Origin: Nematopogon swammerdamellus
Taxonomy: Eukaryota; Arthropoda; Insecta; Lepidoptera; Adelidae
DNA length: 64,000 bases
Direction: 5' to 3'
Assembly: GCA_946902875.1 (NCBI GenBank)
Contig: OX336349.1
Span: 20,049,891 to 20,113,890 of the forward strand
Part shown: positions 32,900-43,891 of the stretch, one piece after another
Layout: every line of letters starts with the position of its first letter
How positions within the stretch are numbered: the stretch's first letter is position 1
Notes under the pieces: model-generated
Databases searched by the model: none
What the model was told of the DNA's origin: nothing
Seen by the model: the letters and a program-made list of their open reading frames with translations, nothing else
Made by a program: the position numbers and the translations under genes

Positions 32900-34155
32900 T
32901 AGCTTTTGCGACTTCGCTCGCGGTAGCCTCGCTTTAAGGTCAAACCGAGCAACAGTTTCGCGTCTCGCGTTTGCTGCTGAGGCCTCTCTACCCTTCCAGT
33001 CCTTGATGAACCCTGAGTGCACCGTGCTGTCTTCCGCGTAACAATGTATTTCGCCGAGCGAGAGCATATCGTTATGAACAATAGAAACAGCGTAGGCGAC
33101 AGCACGGATCCTTGTGGAACAACCGCATTGATTGAGCAGTCGGCCGAGCAGGCACCATCTACGGTGACAAAGATCGACCGACCACTTAAAAACTGGAGAT
33201 CCAAATGCACAGTTTTGTAGGGACACCGTAGGCCTGAAGCTTGCTTAAGAGTCCCCAGTGCCAGACGCGATCGAATGCTTTGGATATGTCCACAGCGACC
33301 GCCAGCGATTCCCCAAAACCATCGAGACTTTCAGCGCACAAATGCGTGACGTACGCTAGAAGATCTCCAGTCGACTTTTGCTTGCGGAAGCCGTATTGCT
33401 TGTCGTCGAGGAGTTTAGAGTCTTCTAGATACGTCAGGACTTCAGGAGCGCTGATTTAACAATACGCTCCATAACTTAGTTTTTAGTCCCGCACCGTCAC
33501 TCATATTAAATAATGAACTCGGCTTACCGGTGCGATAATGGCGAGCGCATCGCTGCATCCTGTCAGTGATGTGCTGGCTGCCGGAGGAGCTAGCACGTCC
33601 TCTTGAGAACGTCCCATAGAGAGTCCCATAGAGGACTCGAAACGTCGAGCTGCAGCGATGCGCTCGCCATTATCGCACCGGTAAGCCGAGTTCATTATTT
33701 AATACGCTCCATAACCTTACTCAAGAGTGAGGTTATAGCAATAGGGCGATGTTCGATGGGTTCGCTGTGTCCCCCTTCTTGGAGACCGGCTGGACCGAAG
33801 CTGTCTTCCAGCAAGAAGGCATTGAACCGGAGGAATAGGAGCGTTTGAATAGGCGGGCGAGCACTGGAGCCAATTCCAGAGCAAAATTTTTCAAGACGAT
33901 CGCCGTGACGCCGTCAGGCCCGCTACTCTTCGTAATATCCGACTCACGTAACGTTTTATAGACGACTCTGGGGTGGAACCTGATATTTGCCATCATACGC
34001 CCGCAATGGGGTAATGAAGGGGGGTTGGCGCCCAGGTCGTCCATGTCTGAGTTGGATGCGAAAAGGCGTGCAAAGATATTCGCCTTTTCTTTCGCGAGTA
34101 TAGCGAGCGAGCCATCCGGACGTTCCAGCGGAGGTGTAGCAGGACGGCAGAGCCT
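32900..34155 (-). pseudogene. Non-LTR RT segment, inverted 5' part of one insertion
   Basis: Minus-strand coding order, with several frameshifts: 'ERPDGSLAIL' and 'FASNSDMDDLG' (N-terminal), RT fingers 'ITKSSGPDGVTAIVLKNFAL' and 'SSGSMPSCWKTASVQPVSKK', a region like 'AVAVDISKAFDR', palm 'AVVPQGSVLSPTLFLLFI', and 'HCYAEDSTVHSGF'. The YADD box reads YAED, a substitution at the second catalytic Asp. The segment is interrupted by the hairpin insertion at 33476-33700 and is followed directly by the same subfamily's 3' end in opposite orientation. Confidence 0.82.
33476..33700. mobile_element. Hairpin insertion with 15-bp target duplication
   Basis: Flanked by exact AATACGCTCCATAAC copies (33461-33475 and 33701-33715). 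Inside, two arms of about 45 bp (around 33512-33556 and 33649-33694; 'ccggtgcgataatggcgagc' paired with its complement) enclose about 90 bp. The left end, 'ttagtttttagtcc', reads as a short A-rich tail on the minus strand. The long duplication suggests a retroposed insertion rather than a cut-and-paste transposon. Confidence 0.75.
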
Positions 34156-34470
34156 TATCCCTCCTCCTCCTGTTCGCCTTCGCCAAACCCGCCATACTCT
34201 CGCGGAACACCCCTTTGTAGTGGACAGGTTCTTCGAACTGCACGATTCTCTAAATCGGTCTTATGCCGCCACTGCAAAGGTGTGGAATGGGCTTCCGGGG
34301 AATATCTTTCCCACTCCTACAATCCTCGAATCTTCAAATCGCGGGTTAATAGCCTTTCCCCATTAGTCCACCTCCAAGCCGGACTCGCACCTCCTCGGGG
34401 GTGAAATTGGCTGCGCCTGAGGCTTCGACCTCGGGCACAGCCACCTAGTTCGGAAGCAATAAAAAATTAA
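34155..34470 (+). pseudogene. Non-LTR 3' segment of the same insertion, direct orientation
   Basis: Encodes 'LIPPPPVRLRQTRHTLAEHP', 'FVVDRFFELHD', and in shifted frame 'HCKGVEWASGEYLSHSYNPR', followed by the 3' UTR 'caagccggactcgcacctcc' and 'agccacctagttcggaagc' plus an A-rich tail. It joins, without spacer, the N-terminal end of the oppositely oriented RT segment at about 34155. Confidence 0.8.
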
Positions 34471-34839
34471 ACAAATATGATAATAAACGGTCGCTTCTTT
34501 TATATTCTCTCTCCCTCTCTCCTGTCCCTACTATACTTTTTTGATACTGATCAGCCTTAAAGCTATTTAGCGTGATGGTATATAATCTATAGTGAGTGAG
34601 CCTCAAGAACTACTCTTTCTATTGGTGCAAACCACGTCAAAATTTGTTGAGTGGTTTCGGAGATTACCACAAACATACATACATACAGACAGACGTTCCG
34701 TTATAAGAAGTTATCTATACTTCTAGTAAAGATATATCTATAGATATAGAGAAGCTAGGTACAACCACACCAATATGGGTTACTCGACCACATAATTAAA
34801 AGAATAGCCCCATTAATTTCTTCCCGTGCATGCCGTAAA

Positions 34840-35100
34840 AGGGGACAAGATGCCGTGCTAAAGGGCGACAAGTCGCCATCTCTCACCTTGGCACGGTCCT
34901 TCCACCGAGTCACGCAGCAGGTGGGTCTTTGTGCCTTACTTGCTGCTTGATATAATTATCTTGTCCAAATGTATTGCTAAACGTGGTGGTCGGTGTTGTG
35001 CTGTAATTTACAAGAGCACTTGTAGCACAAAGCCGTTCTGTTTCAAAGCGATGAAGAACTAACACACAAACTTTATAATTCACAATGTGTTTGTATTTTT
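34840..35100 (+). repeat. 'gcagcaggtgggtctttgtgcc' repeat module
   Basis: Shares 'gcacggtccttccaccgagtc', 'tgtgccttacttgctgcttg' and 'gtggtggtcggtgttgtg' with 52855-53155, and shorter pieces with 21530-21610 and 41320-41460. It probably belongs to a retroelement 3' region; the class is unknown. Confidence 0.55.
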
Positions 35101-35290
35101 TTGTTATGGAAACTGACACGGTTGGCTACATCACCAACAACATTCGCGATGTCAGCCCATAACACCTTGATGAACTAGGTGCCGTGTCAGTGCTTCCGTT
35201 TGATCGTGCCGGCTACACTGGACTGGAAGTAAAACACGAACTACTTACATAGCCTTTTTCGACAGTCCTTGCATTCAGACATTTGCGGCA
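35101..35290 (-). mobile_element. SINE-A copy, 5'-truncated, minus strand
   Basis: Begins at 'atggaaactgacacggttgg', continues with 'gatgtcagcccataacacc' and 'ggctacactggactgg', and stops near 'gcattcag'. Confidence 0.75.
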
Positions 35291-35925
35291 TTACATTGAA
35301 GGCGAACAAAATATTTTTGTCCGCCTTCATGTAGACATTTTTTCCACCAAAGCAAAGGTTAGTTAGAATAGAATGCCTCACGGCATTAAGATCGCCTATT
35401 GTATCTAATTCTTATGAATTGGTGTTCAATGAAGTAGTTTATGTAATGTGTGTATCGAGTATCTATTGTTAGTACATAATACATATATAAGTATGCTTCT
35501 TCTTCTTCTTGTGATTAACTAAAAAAAAAAAAATGATTGATACCAGGGATAAACAACATTATTACATACTTATGTAAAAATAACATACATACAAAAAAAT
35601 CTTTATTTAACCATTTTCCCCAGGGGGTACTTGGGTCTCAGAAAATTAGCTAAGGGGTACCGATTAAAATGTGATTGGGAAAGGAATGTTTCGGTCGGTA
35701 ATGGTTTACTTACGTGGTGGGCCTCCATGTCCAAATTCTCCATGTCCAAATTCTTGTACAATGATGTAACCGTAACAAAAGAAAACAAATGTAAAATTTT
35801 CTCATAAAAGTGAATGTAATGTTCTTTTGGGAAATAAATATTCTTTAAACTGAATCGCTGCCTTAAGTAGTAAGTCCGCCTCATTTACAATTTTGTATTG
35901 GAAAGCAATAAAGTATATTCTATTC

Positions 35926-36000
35926 CAGCGGTTCTCAAACTTTTTTGGTGACGGAACCCTTTTGGAAAGCGAAATATTTGACGGAGCCCTAAAATAAACA
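35926..36000 (+). mobile_element. Possible hAT terminus (CAGCGGTTCTCAAAC)
   Basis: 'cagcggttctcaaacttttt' followed by 'ggtgacggaaccc' is a terminal motif of hAT elements found widely in animals. It directly follows a non-LTR tail 'aataaagtatattctattc'. A matching opposite end was not found with confidence. Confidence 0.45.
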
Positions 36001-36171
36001 AAATTTAGTTTTTGTGCATTCTTTATTAATAATCATATTTAATAATCATGTTACAATGTAACAGTTACTTACTTAATATTATAATAAAAGAGAAAAACAA
36101 TAATTAATATCCAATGGGAGGTACGAAACTGTTTCTTATTTTTCATCAATTGGTTGTTACTCGTATCAGGT

Positions 36172-36612
36172 TTCTTTTTTTTTTTTTTTTTTTATGGTAA
36201 CTTGACACGGTTGGCTACATCACCTACAACATCCGTGATGTCAGCCCATAACACCGGGTGAACTAGGTGCCATGTCAGTGCTTCCCTTCATTTCGCGCCG
36301 GCTACACTGAACTGGACGGAAAACACGAACTATTTACATAGCCGTTTCGACCGACGTTTCGCTCAGTGCGGTGGTACCAACCCGGCCGGGATAAACCCTA
36401 CCACCTAGTAAGGTAAGAAGGGAAGGGACCTACAGTTTAACGTGGAATCCGAACCACGGTCAGCCTCCAACAGTCGGGCGGTCATCCATCCAATAACTGA
36501 CCGCACCATTAAGCTGCCGAGGCTGACGATCCCTTAGTCGACTTTTACGACATGCGACGGGGAGAGATGCAGTGGGGCTATTCTTTTTAAGTACCGACCC
36601 CACACGGTACAG
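36172..36612 (-). mobile_element. SINE-A (shortened head) plus upstream module, minus strand
   Basis: Reversed A-tail at 36175-36193. The body is complete, and the head ('gcctcggcagcttaatgg' on the minus strand) is followed directly by 'gcggtcagttattggatgg', so only part of the 5S-like block remains. Beyond the head (36528-36612) lies the 'gtgtggggtcggtac' module, as also seen upstream of the SINE at 48179. Confidence 0.78.
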
Positions 36613-37810
36613 TACCTCTTTGATAGAAGAGAGTGAGTTCGTCTGCGTAGCCGAGCTGAATCGAGCCAGAGAGGTGTATTTTAGATTTTTTTTCTCGTAT
36701 TCTCGCGGAGCCCCCGCTCCGCGGAGCCCTAGGGCTCCTTCTATTCTATTCAATAAAGAATACATACATACACACATACTACATACAAGCATTAAAGAAA
36801 CCGCCGCTTCGTGTAATGCGATCAGAGATAAGCATATATTTACACACAGCCGTTTTCCACTTCACTCATCCATCACATCAAACGTGGGGGCGGGAGGGGA
36901 CTCCTGTTCCCCCTAGATGGCGCTATTCTACCGGTTAGATAACCTGAAAGCTCCCCCTGTCCGACAATTTATTATATCGGCACCTTTTCAGACCAAATAT
37001 TATCTAATTTTGCGAACCAAACGTTCATACATGCCAGCAAAACATTTATTTCAATTAATATTTTCGCGTTGATTAAAATGAAAGTATGGTAAGACTAAGA
37101 TTTATATAACAAAAAAAAACAAATATCGAATAACTACATACCGCACTGGCCAAGCGAAGTGTTATCGATGTCTTCAATGACACAAACGGCACAGGTGGAA
37201 TCCAAATAAAATCCGACAACACCGCTGGAGTCAATTTTGCACCATTCTCAGTTCACAACAGTTCACATACGCGCCTCTAAGGTCCCTAATGGCTGAATGC
37301 CAGGCGAAAGCGGCGCGTAGTGGCCGCCGAAACGCGTGAGCGCCTTCGAGTTTCAGGGATAACTGAAATCTACTGTGGGAAAGCTGGGCTAGGGCAGGGA
37401 TGCTGGGGGATCGCTACTATAGGTCGGTAAGGGGTAGAGTCTTGAGAAATTTAGCAACTATTAATAGGTAAGCTGACGCATTTTCATATAAGTAAGACTA
37501 AAAATTAGCACTGATAGATATGGCACCTAGTTCCAAAATAAAGGTGTAAATAATATAATAATAATATAATCGTTTATTGGATAAAAAATGTCAAAAAACA
37601 ATAAAACAAAACACACAGTAAAAATAAAATAGATAATAACTAAAAACAATAACAAACAAATAATAATTTTGAAAAAATATATAGCTTTATAACATTTATA
37701 GGTAAATAAATACATACTTTCTTTACCTACTCCAACAAATACCCCAGTGGCGGAGATTTGGGCGGAATAATTAAATTTTTAGGTAGTTTGACATTACTGT
37801 TGTTCCTTTA
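36613..37810. other. No gene recognised
   Basis: 36690-36745 has GC-rich inverted stretches ('cgctccgcggagccctaggg') and then 'ctattctattcaataaagaa' with an ATAC-rich tail, probably a retroelement 3' end. 37140-37450 appears unique. No domain-like frame. Confidence 0.4.
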
Positions 37811-38227
37811 TACAGGGTGTTCGGCACATGGACCGACAATTTTTTTTTGTAGGTAAGTTGGGTCATTTGCAAGGTTTTGACCTATGACACCTTTTGTCTG
37901 GTGTCACGTGGTATCGAGATACGATTTTTTTCTTTATTTTTGAGAAATTACCAAAATCTCAGCTTTAACCCCTTGTAACTTTTTTGTTTATGATTATATC
38001 TGCACGATATAAAATTTATTTGGTTTTACGATGTATCTTTGTCCTAGGAAAAATATCATTTAATAAAGTTAATACCATGAAAAGGACTTATGACCTCCCA
38101 AAGTCCCAAAGACGAGTAAAAATATGACAGAATCTTAATTTCTTAATTCATTTAAAAAAAACGGACAGCAATTGAGAGCTTCATTTTCATTTAAATAGTT
38201 CGCTAGTTTATGCCCTTTCCAACGGTA

Positions 38228-39296
38228 AGGTTAGTAACAGTAAGGTCTTTGAAAAAATTTTGGAAAAACGGTTAATTAAATTCTTTATTGATAATGAACT
38301 TTTAAATTGTAAACAATTTGGATTTCGGAAAGGACTGTCAACGGGTGATGCTATAGCTTCTATGGTAAAATCAATATTAACTTCCCTAGACGACTCTCAG
38401 CATACTTATGGCATCTTTTGTGACCTGTCCAAAGCCTTTGACTGTGTAAATCACGAAATATTATTAATGAAACTAGAGCACTATGGTATAAGAGACAATG
38501 AATTGCGTATATTCCAATCATATTTAGAAAATAGAGCTCAAATATGTGACGTCAATGGCTTAAAATCTAATGTAGAATCAATTACAATGGGTGTGCCGCA
38601 GGGTTCTATCCTGGGCCTATTTTGTTTCTAACATATGTTAACGACATCTCGAGCTGTATGACAGACGATATAGAGATGGTAATGTTTGCAGACGATATCT
38701 CAGTTGTACTGAAAAACAATGATATAAGTAAACTAAGAGAATCCTTTTTAAATGTACTAGAATCTCTAAAATCATGGTTCGAATGCAACAATCTATTACT
38801 AAATGTTAACAAAACTAACATTATGCACTTTGCTCTAGGTACTCATAGACGTAATAACACTGATGCCATATTAAAAACTGCAGAAAACTTGTCATTAAAC
38901 CTTGCTAATGAACTAACTTTTCTTGGGGTAATATTTGATAAAAGTTTTACTTGGAAAGCCCACATAAACTCTTTAGCTGGTAAGTTGAGTTCCGCTTGTT
39001 ATGCTATGAAAAAAATTAAAGAGCTATGCGGAACTCATGCTGCAAAGACGGTTTATCATGCCTATTTTGAGAGCATCATGTCATATGGCCTTATGTTTTG
39101 GGGAAATGCAGCAGACTCAAATAGAATATTTTTATTACAGAAGAGGACCTTGCGGTACATCCTAAATATGAAAACTAGAGATACTTGTAATTTCAAATAC
39201 AAGGTATTCGCAGCCCCCGTAAATATTCGAATGCCCGTGGGCGCCGTCGGACTACACCTCTGCGTTAGTCTGGCGCGCGCCATTTGTCGTGCTCCC

Positions 39297-39342
<46 letters not shown>

Positions 39343-40141
39343 TGTAGGACAGCGTTCGGGGAGATAGGAATCATGACTTTACCAAGTGCATATGTTTACC
39401 AGAACATATGCTATGCCAGAAAATACATTAATGATTCCTCTCTTAATTCCGACAATCATAACTATGATACACGGTGTAAGAATAATGTACAACTAATAAG
39501 ACATAGATTAGCTAAAACCTCAAAAAGCTTTATTTGTAATAGTGTTAGATTTTATAATAAACTGTCTTCTAACATAAAACAATTAGATGATAATAATTTC
39601 AAACGACGGATTAAATTAATGTTAATTGAAAAGAGTTATTACACTATTAAGGATGCATTAACTGACCGTAATTTTATCTAAGAGTTTGACTACTGTTTTT
39701 TCCACTAACAAACTTTGACAATTTGACATTTGGATACACTTTGTATCATTAAATTTTTTTTTTATATGACTTATTACATCTCTTTGTAATAAATGTAAAC
39801 TAATTTTTATTTATTTTTTGACTTGATATAATATGAAGTATCAAAATTGACGATGGCACTATACACCAGATATAGGTAATTTAAATAGGCAGTGTGGTCA
39901 GATTCTTCAGTATTCATGTTTATGCTGTAAATATTAATGCTCTTGTGAGCGGTAGTATGGGTTATTTATTTGTAAGTTACTATAATATAATACTTATAAG
40001 GTACTAACAAAACATTGTGACTTGCGAAGTTTGTTTGTCAGTTCTTCTTCGCATTGAATTTAGAACTGGCGGAATTTTCGACATGTCCAAGCGTAGGTTA
40101 CCTACCTATGGATGAAATTATACAATAAACAATAAACAATA
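38228..40141 (+). pseudogene. Non-LTR retrotransposon (Jockey/CR1 group), 5'-truncated, nearly intact RT
   Basis: Target duplications AACGGTA (38221-38227 and 40142-40148) and the 3' '(aataaac)n' tail delimit it. Coding starts in the RT fingers ('SKVFEKILEKRLIKFF'), passes 'QFGFRKGLSTGDAI', 'IFCDLSKAFDCVNHEILLMK', 'GVPQGSILG', and 'MVMFADDISVV' (the catalytic F-A-D-D), then 'NKTNIMHFALG', 'TFLGVIFDKSFTWKAHI' and 'YFESIMSYGLMFWGNAAD'. One single-base deletion near 38618 (after GSILG) shifts frame. A 150-bp insertion (39190-39339) splits the C-terminal part, which resumes 'CRTAFGEIGIMTLPSAYVYQ' and 'HNYDTRCKNNVQLIRHRLAK' to a stop at 39681. The upstream endonuclease and ORF1 are lost by truncation. 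Confidence 0.88.
39190..39339 (+). mobile_element. Retroposed 3' fragment nested in the RT frame
   Basis: Exact ACTTGTA copies (39183-39189 and 39340-39346) flank it. About 107 bp resemble the 3' UTR of the CR1-like family at 7590-7690 ('tattcgcagcccccg', 'atgcccgtgggcgccgt', 'gcgcgccatttgtcg'), followed by an uninterrupted run of about 40 A. Taking it out rejoins the host's RT coding frame across 'TRDTC|RTAF'. The pure A-run suggests a recent event. Confidence 0.85.
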
Positions 40142-40445
40142 AACGGTATACCACATGTCATACAAATCATTCACTATTTGGCCAAAATTAGGGATAATTT
40201 GCAAGAGTCTAAACATTAACAATGGAAGCAGTAGTATTTGGCATTGGAATTGAACAGTACCCGCGCGACCGTTACATGTTCTAAATTTGAAAATGCTCCT
40301 GAAAACGCTCTCAATAAGTCGATAAGGTCGCCCTGTTACAAAGTTATTGTCGTCCTCTTCTGGTCTCTGTCCAAAACCTTGCAAATGACCCCACTTACCT
40401 ACAAACAAATTTTGTCGGTCCATGTGCCGAACAACCTGTATACTG

Positions 40446-41035
40446 TTTTAGTCTTAATTATTTCTTTGTCTTAATTATTTATTGGGAGAAATCCCTGTAA
40501 GGGATAAGTCCGCCTTTGCCCCTCATGTAAATTACTTATCGTTTGTTACTGTTAAATGTTTTGGAGCAATAAAGTATTTCTATCTATCTATCTATCTATT
40601 CTTTCTAAATAAATCATATATAAAGGTAAAAAATGTACAATGTCTGGTTTTGACTACTTAGTATGCTTTAAAGTTTAAACAATAATAATTCTGAGAAATT
40701 ATTCCGCATGCGTAATTTGTAAATTTAGTGATCTCATAATTAATGAATGTCAGCGCGTTGACCTTTCCAGAGTTGACCTATCTACTGCCCGATTCGACAC
40801 GCAGCTATGCGGGAAAATATAGTCATCTCTTTTCCTCCCGGCACATTTCCACAAGAGTAAAAGAGCCTAGCATGCTAGCATGATTGAGACGAGCAATGGC
40901 GAACTTTTCCGACCGTTTTCTCGTCTAGGCATAAGATGTTTTTCAGGGTTTCGTGTGAACTCTATTAATAAAATAACGCCGCTGTCTGTCCATGTGTTTG
41001 TCATTGTAATAGGTAAACTTTGTGTAGAGCTGTTT
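40446..41035. other. Retroelement tail then unannotated DNA
   Basis: 40488-40602 ('aagtccgcctttgcccctc', 'gagcaataaagtatttc', (TATC)n) is a non-LTR 3' end with a tetranucleotide tail. A reversed relative lies near 51010-51090. The remainder to 41035 has no recognisable feature. Confidence 0.5.
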
Positions 41036-41039
41036 CTTT

Positions 41040-41150
41040 TTTATTTTATGGAAACTGACATTGTTGGCTACATCACCTACAACATCCGTGATGTCAGCCC
41101 ATAACACCGGGTGAGCTAGGTGCCATGTCAGTGCTTCCCTTCGGTCTCGA
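41040..41150 (-). mobile_element. SINE-A 3' tail fragment, minus strand
   Basis: 'atggaaactgacattgttgg', 'cagcccataacaccgggtg' and 'catgtcagtgcttcccttcg' match the SINE-A tail. It is truncated soon after. Confidence 0.7.
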
Positions 41151-41541
41151 AATAGGTGCTGGTGATGTAGTAGAAATAAAATTATGGAAGGAACTTTGAA
41201 AACACGACGTTTATTCAGTAAGACAAAATGAGAATTCTTTGTATATGAACGCGTAAGAGCAAAATGTATCCTCATAAAGCGTATAATAGGCTTAGCAGAG
41301 TAATCGGTATTGTGCTGACGGTCCACCACGTTTAGGAAAGTGTTAGGACAAGATAACTAGTGACATGGTGAGAGATGGCAAGCATGTCGCCCTTCACCAC
41401 AGCAATTTGTCCCTTATCCATTAGTCGCCTTTTACGACACGCACGGGGAAAGGTGTAATGGACTATTACATTTTATTAATTGATCGTTAGTACTATCCTT
41501 ACTGAAGTAAATACATTTATATTTCATACATACCTTGACTC

Positions 41542-41648
<107 letters not shown>

Positions 41649-41682
41649 ATTCAGTTGATGGTGTTGAAATACAGTACCACTG

Positions 41683-42072
41683 ATTTTTATTTCTTTCTTT
41701 TATGGAAACTGACACGGTTGGCTACAACAACGTCCGTGATGTCAGCCCATAACAACGGGTGAACTAGGTGCCATGTCAGTGCTTCCCCCTTTGATCGTGC
41801 CGGCTACACTGAACTGGTCGGAAAACACAAACTATATTCATAGCCGTTTAGACCGACGTTTCATTCAGTGCGGTGGTACCAACCCGGGCGGGTTAAACCC
41901 TACCACCAAGTAAGATTAGGAGGGAAGGGACCTACAGTTTTACGAGGAATCCGAACCTCGGTCAGCCTCCAACGGTCAGCGGTCACCCATCCAAGTACTG
42001 ACCGCACCCAGCGTTGCTTAACATTCAATAGCGACAGTTGACTGTCTGCACCACTGAGCTATCGAGGCTGAC
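41683..42072 (-). mobile_element. SINE-A, full length, minus strand
   Basis: On the minus strand: head 'gcctcgatagctcagtgg', '5S-like' 'ttaagcaacgctgggtgcgg' and 'cagtacttggatgggtgacc', central domain 'ctgtaggtcccttccctcc', tail 'gggctgacatcacggacg', and an impure A-rich end. It is nearly identical in arrangement to the copy at 59556. Confidence 0.88.
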
Positions 42073-42139
42073 AAAATGATTTAATGTAGGTACATAATAA
42101 TGTAAGTTTATTATATGCAGTGCGTATATAAAGTATTTG

Positions 42140-42510
42140 GACCTCTCGTGCGAGAGGTCCGCGGTTCGAATCCGGTCGGCGTGTACCAATGAGTTTTTTT
42201 CTGAAGAAAAAATTTACGTGCGTCTCTACACCTGCTGCTTCACCGTTCGGAACCGGTGTAAAACTGTAGGTCCCTTCCCTTGCCCCTTACTAGGTGGTAG
42301 GCTCAAATTGTAGCCGACTGGGTTGGTACCACCGTACTGGATGTAAGATCGCAGCATAGCAGCTTCGATTGTGTTCTCCTCTAGTCCAGTATAGCCAGCA
42401 ATCCAGGGAAGTCTCCGGTATGGGACCTACATTCTCGGAGGTGATATTGGCTGGTCGGAGCATGCGCTTTGGCCCCTCTGACTCAGCCACCCATACCGGA
42501 TTACATAAAA
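42140..42510 (+). mobile_element. SINE-B with tRNA head
   Basis: The head keeps the anticodon-arm-like hairpin 'ggacctctcgtgcgagaggt' and B box 'gcggttcgaatccgg', then 'cgtgtaccaatgag'. The body is 'cggaaccggtgtaaaac', 'ctgtaggtcccttcccttg', 'ttggtaccaccgtactgg' and 'gatattggctggtcggagc', with tail 'ccggattacat' plus A-rich. The A-box half of the tRNA-like region is missing. Confidence 0.8.
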
Positions 42511-43540
42511 AAATATGTTTATCATATTGCTTTACTATTTAATATGTACATGGCCACAAACTATTCTTGTTAGCCTGCATATACTTCTCCCACATCCCTA
42601 AGGTTAGTTAGAATAGAATGCCTCACTGCATTAATCTCGCCTATTGTGCCTAATTTGTATAAATTGGTGTTTAATAAAGAATATATACATACATACATAC
42701 TCCGGACTCCGGACTCAAGCCCCCTCTTTTAAGCCTATTATAACGCTATATTATGTAGGTCAAAAAGTTTAACTCACATAGTTCCAGTTGAGCACCCGAC
42801 CCACGCAGACGTACAGTACCCGGCGGTAATTAATGCACATCAAGATAGATAGAAAATGCTTTATTTCTCCAGCAAACATAAACTGTAACAAGTATAAATG
42901 CTGGTTGTTCTGTAACTTATATTTTTCCTATGTGCTAGCTACCACACTGTAAAGTATTCTTTTGATGTAACACCAATAGGGGGACAGGAGGAGATTACCT
43001 TAAGGTAAAATGCCCTCCTATTGGATGAAATTAAATTATGTAAATTAATTTGAAAAAATGTACCAACATAGCATAAGTAATGATTTCATCCAATAAACGG
43101 TTATTTATTATTATTTATTATAAATATTAGAAAATTTACATAACGTGCAAAGGCTATTTCTTAAAGTCAACCTTTGGATTGTTTATTGCTTATTGTTTAT
43201 TTATTATCTGTTGGCAGTACACTGCGCTCAGATTTGTCATATTTACATTGTAACATTCCGCCAGTTCGATTATTACGGCGAAGAAGAACTGACAAAGAAA
43301 CCTCACTGAAAATTTTTTCAATGTATGTGATGTTTGAGATTCGATGTGTTACATACATACATATCACACACGCTGAATCCCGACAATCGGGGTAAGCAGA
43401 GTAATCGGTGGTGTGCTGCAATAACTCTGGTGTTAATACATATAAATGACAAAATATATAGAATATTATGTACAAATAAATATACATACATACATACTTG
43501 TCCATCCAGGTATGAAATAAGGGCTGTTTCTTTTTTTTTA
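42511..43540. other. Retroelement 3' tails, no gene
   Basis: 42600-42705 ('ttggtgtttaataaagaata' plus ATAC repeats) and, on the minus strand, 42840-42920 and 43160-43290 ('cgaactggcggaatgtt' relative) look like non-LTR 3' ends. Short frames such as 43197-43505 have no domain. Confidence 0.45.
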
Positions 43541-43544
43541 TTTA

Positions 43545-43760
43545 GGTTTTTACTTCACATTCACGGAGGTAATACAGTTTTAGGTGTTTTTGAACAAGGG
43601 AAGCGATTTACAATGTCGGTTACAGTGTGGTAGTGAATTCCACAGTCAAGCTGCGTGAACAGAAAATGAGTTCGTATAAAAACCAGTTTTATGAGAGGAG
43701 ATAGCCAAAATATTGTCATGACTAGCTAGACCGAAGTGGGACACCGTGAGAAGATAGGTT
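43545..43760 (-). pseudogene. Non-LTR RT C-terminal relic
   Basis: The minus-strand translation 'VSHFGLASHDNILAISSHKT', 'GFYTNSFSVHAA', stop, 'LWNSLPHCNRHCKSLPLFKN' matches the 'R(V/L)WNSLP' C-terminal block of Jockey/CR1-type RT proteins. An in-frame TGA replaces the usual residue before LWN. Confidence 0.6.
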
Positions 43761-43774
43761 TTGAAAACGTCAAC

Positions 43775-43862
43775 GTCGTCGTCTCTGTCGCAAAGAGACG
43801 TGCGCGTTCGCGCGACAGTGACGTGACGACGCTCTACAACCGGATTGTCTCTTTCTAATGCT
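43775..43862 (+). mobile_element. Dispersed relative of the satellite monomer start
   Basis: 'gacgacgctctacaaccgg' and 'attgtctctttcta' match the first 34 bp of each monomer in the array at 15708, preceded by a GC-rich core similar to 15675-15705. It shows that this end exists outside the array. Confidence 0.6.
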
Positions 43863-43891
43863 CAAGGTTAATTACTTATTGCAGGGCACTA

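Larger units (their letters stand above)
37811..40445. mobile_element. Composite: TIR-like element hosting a retrotransposon
   Basis: Left end 37811 ('tacagggtgttcggcacatg', 'gaccgac') and right end 40445 (reverse complement 'tatacaggttgttcggcac', 'atggaccgac') are inverted and stay similar for about 70 bp ('gggtcatttgcaaggttttg'). The arms 37811-38227 and 40149-40445 become different further in. Both ends sit next to TA-rich DNA (TATACAG); a clear target duplication is not resolved. The middle is taken up by the retrotransposon at 38228-40141. A solo end of the same type is at 32190. Confidence 0.6.

Noticed and set aside
43197..43505. 102-codon minus-strand frame
   Set aside because: Covers retroelement 3' tails and ATAC-rich DNA; no homology recognised.
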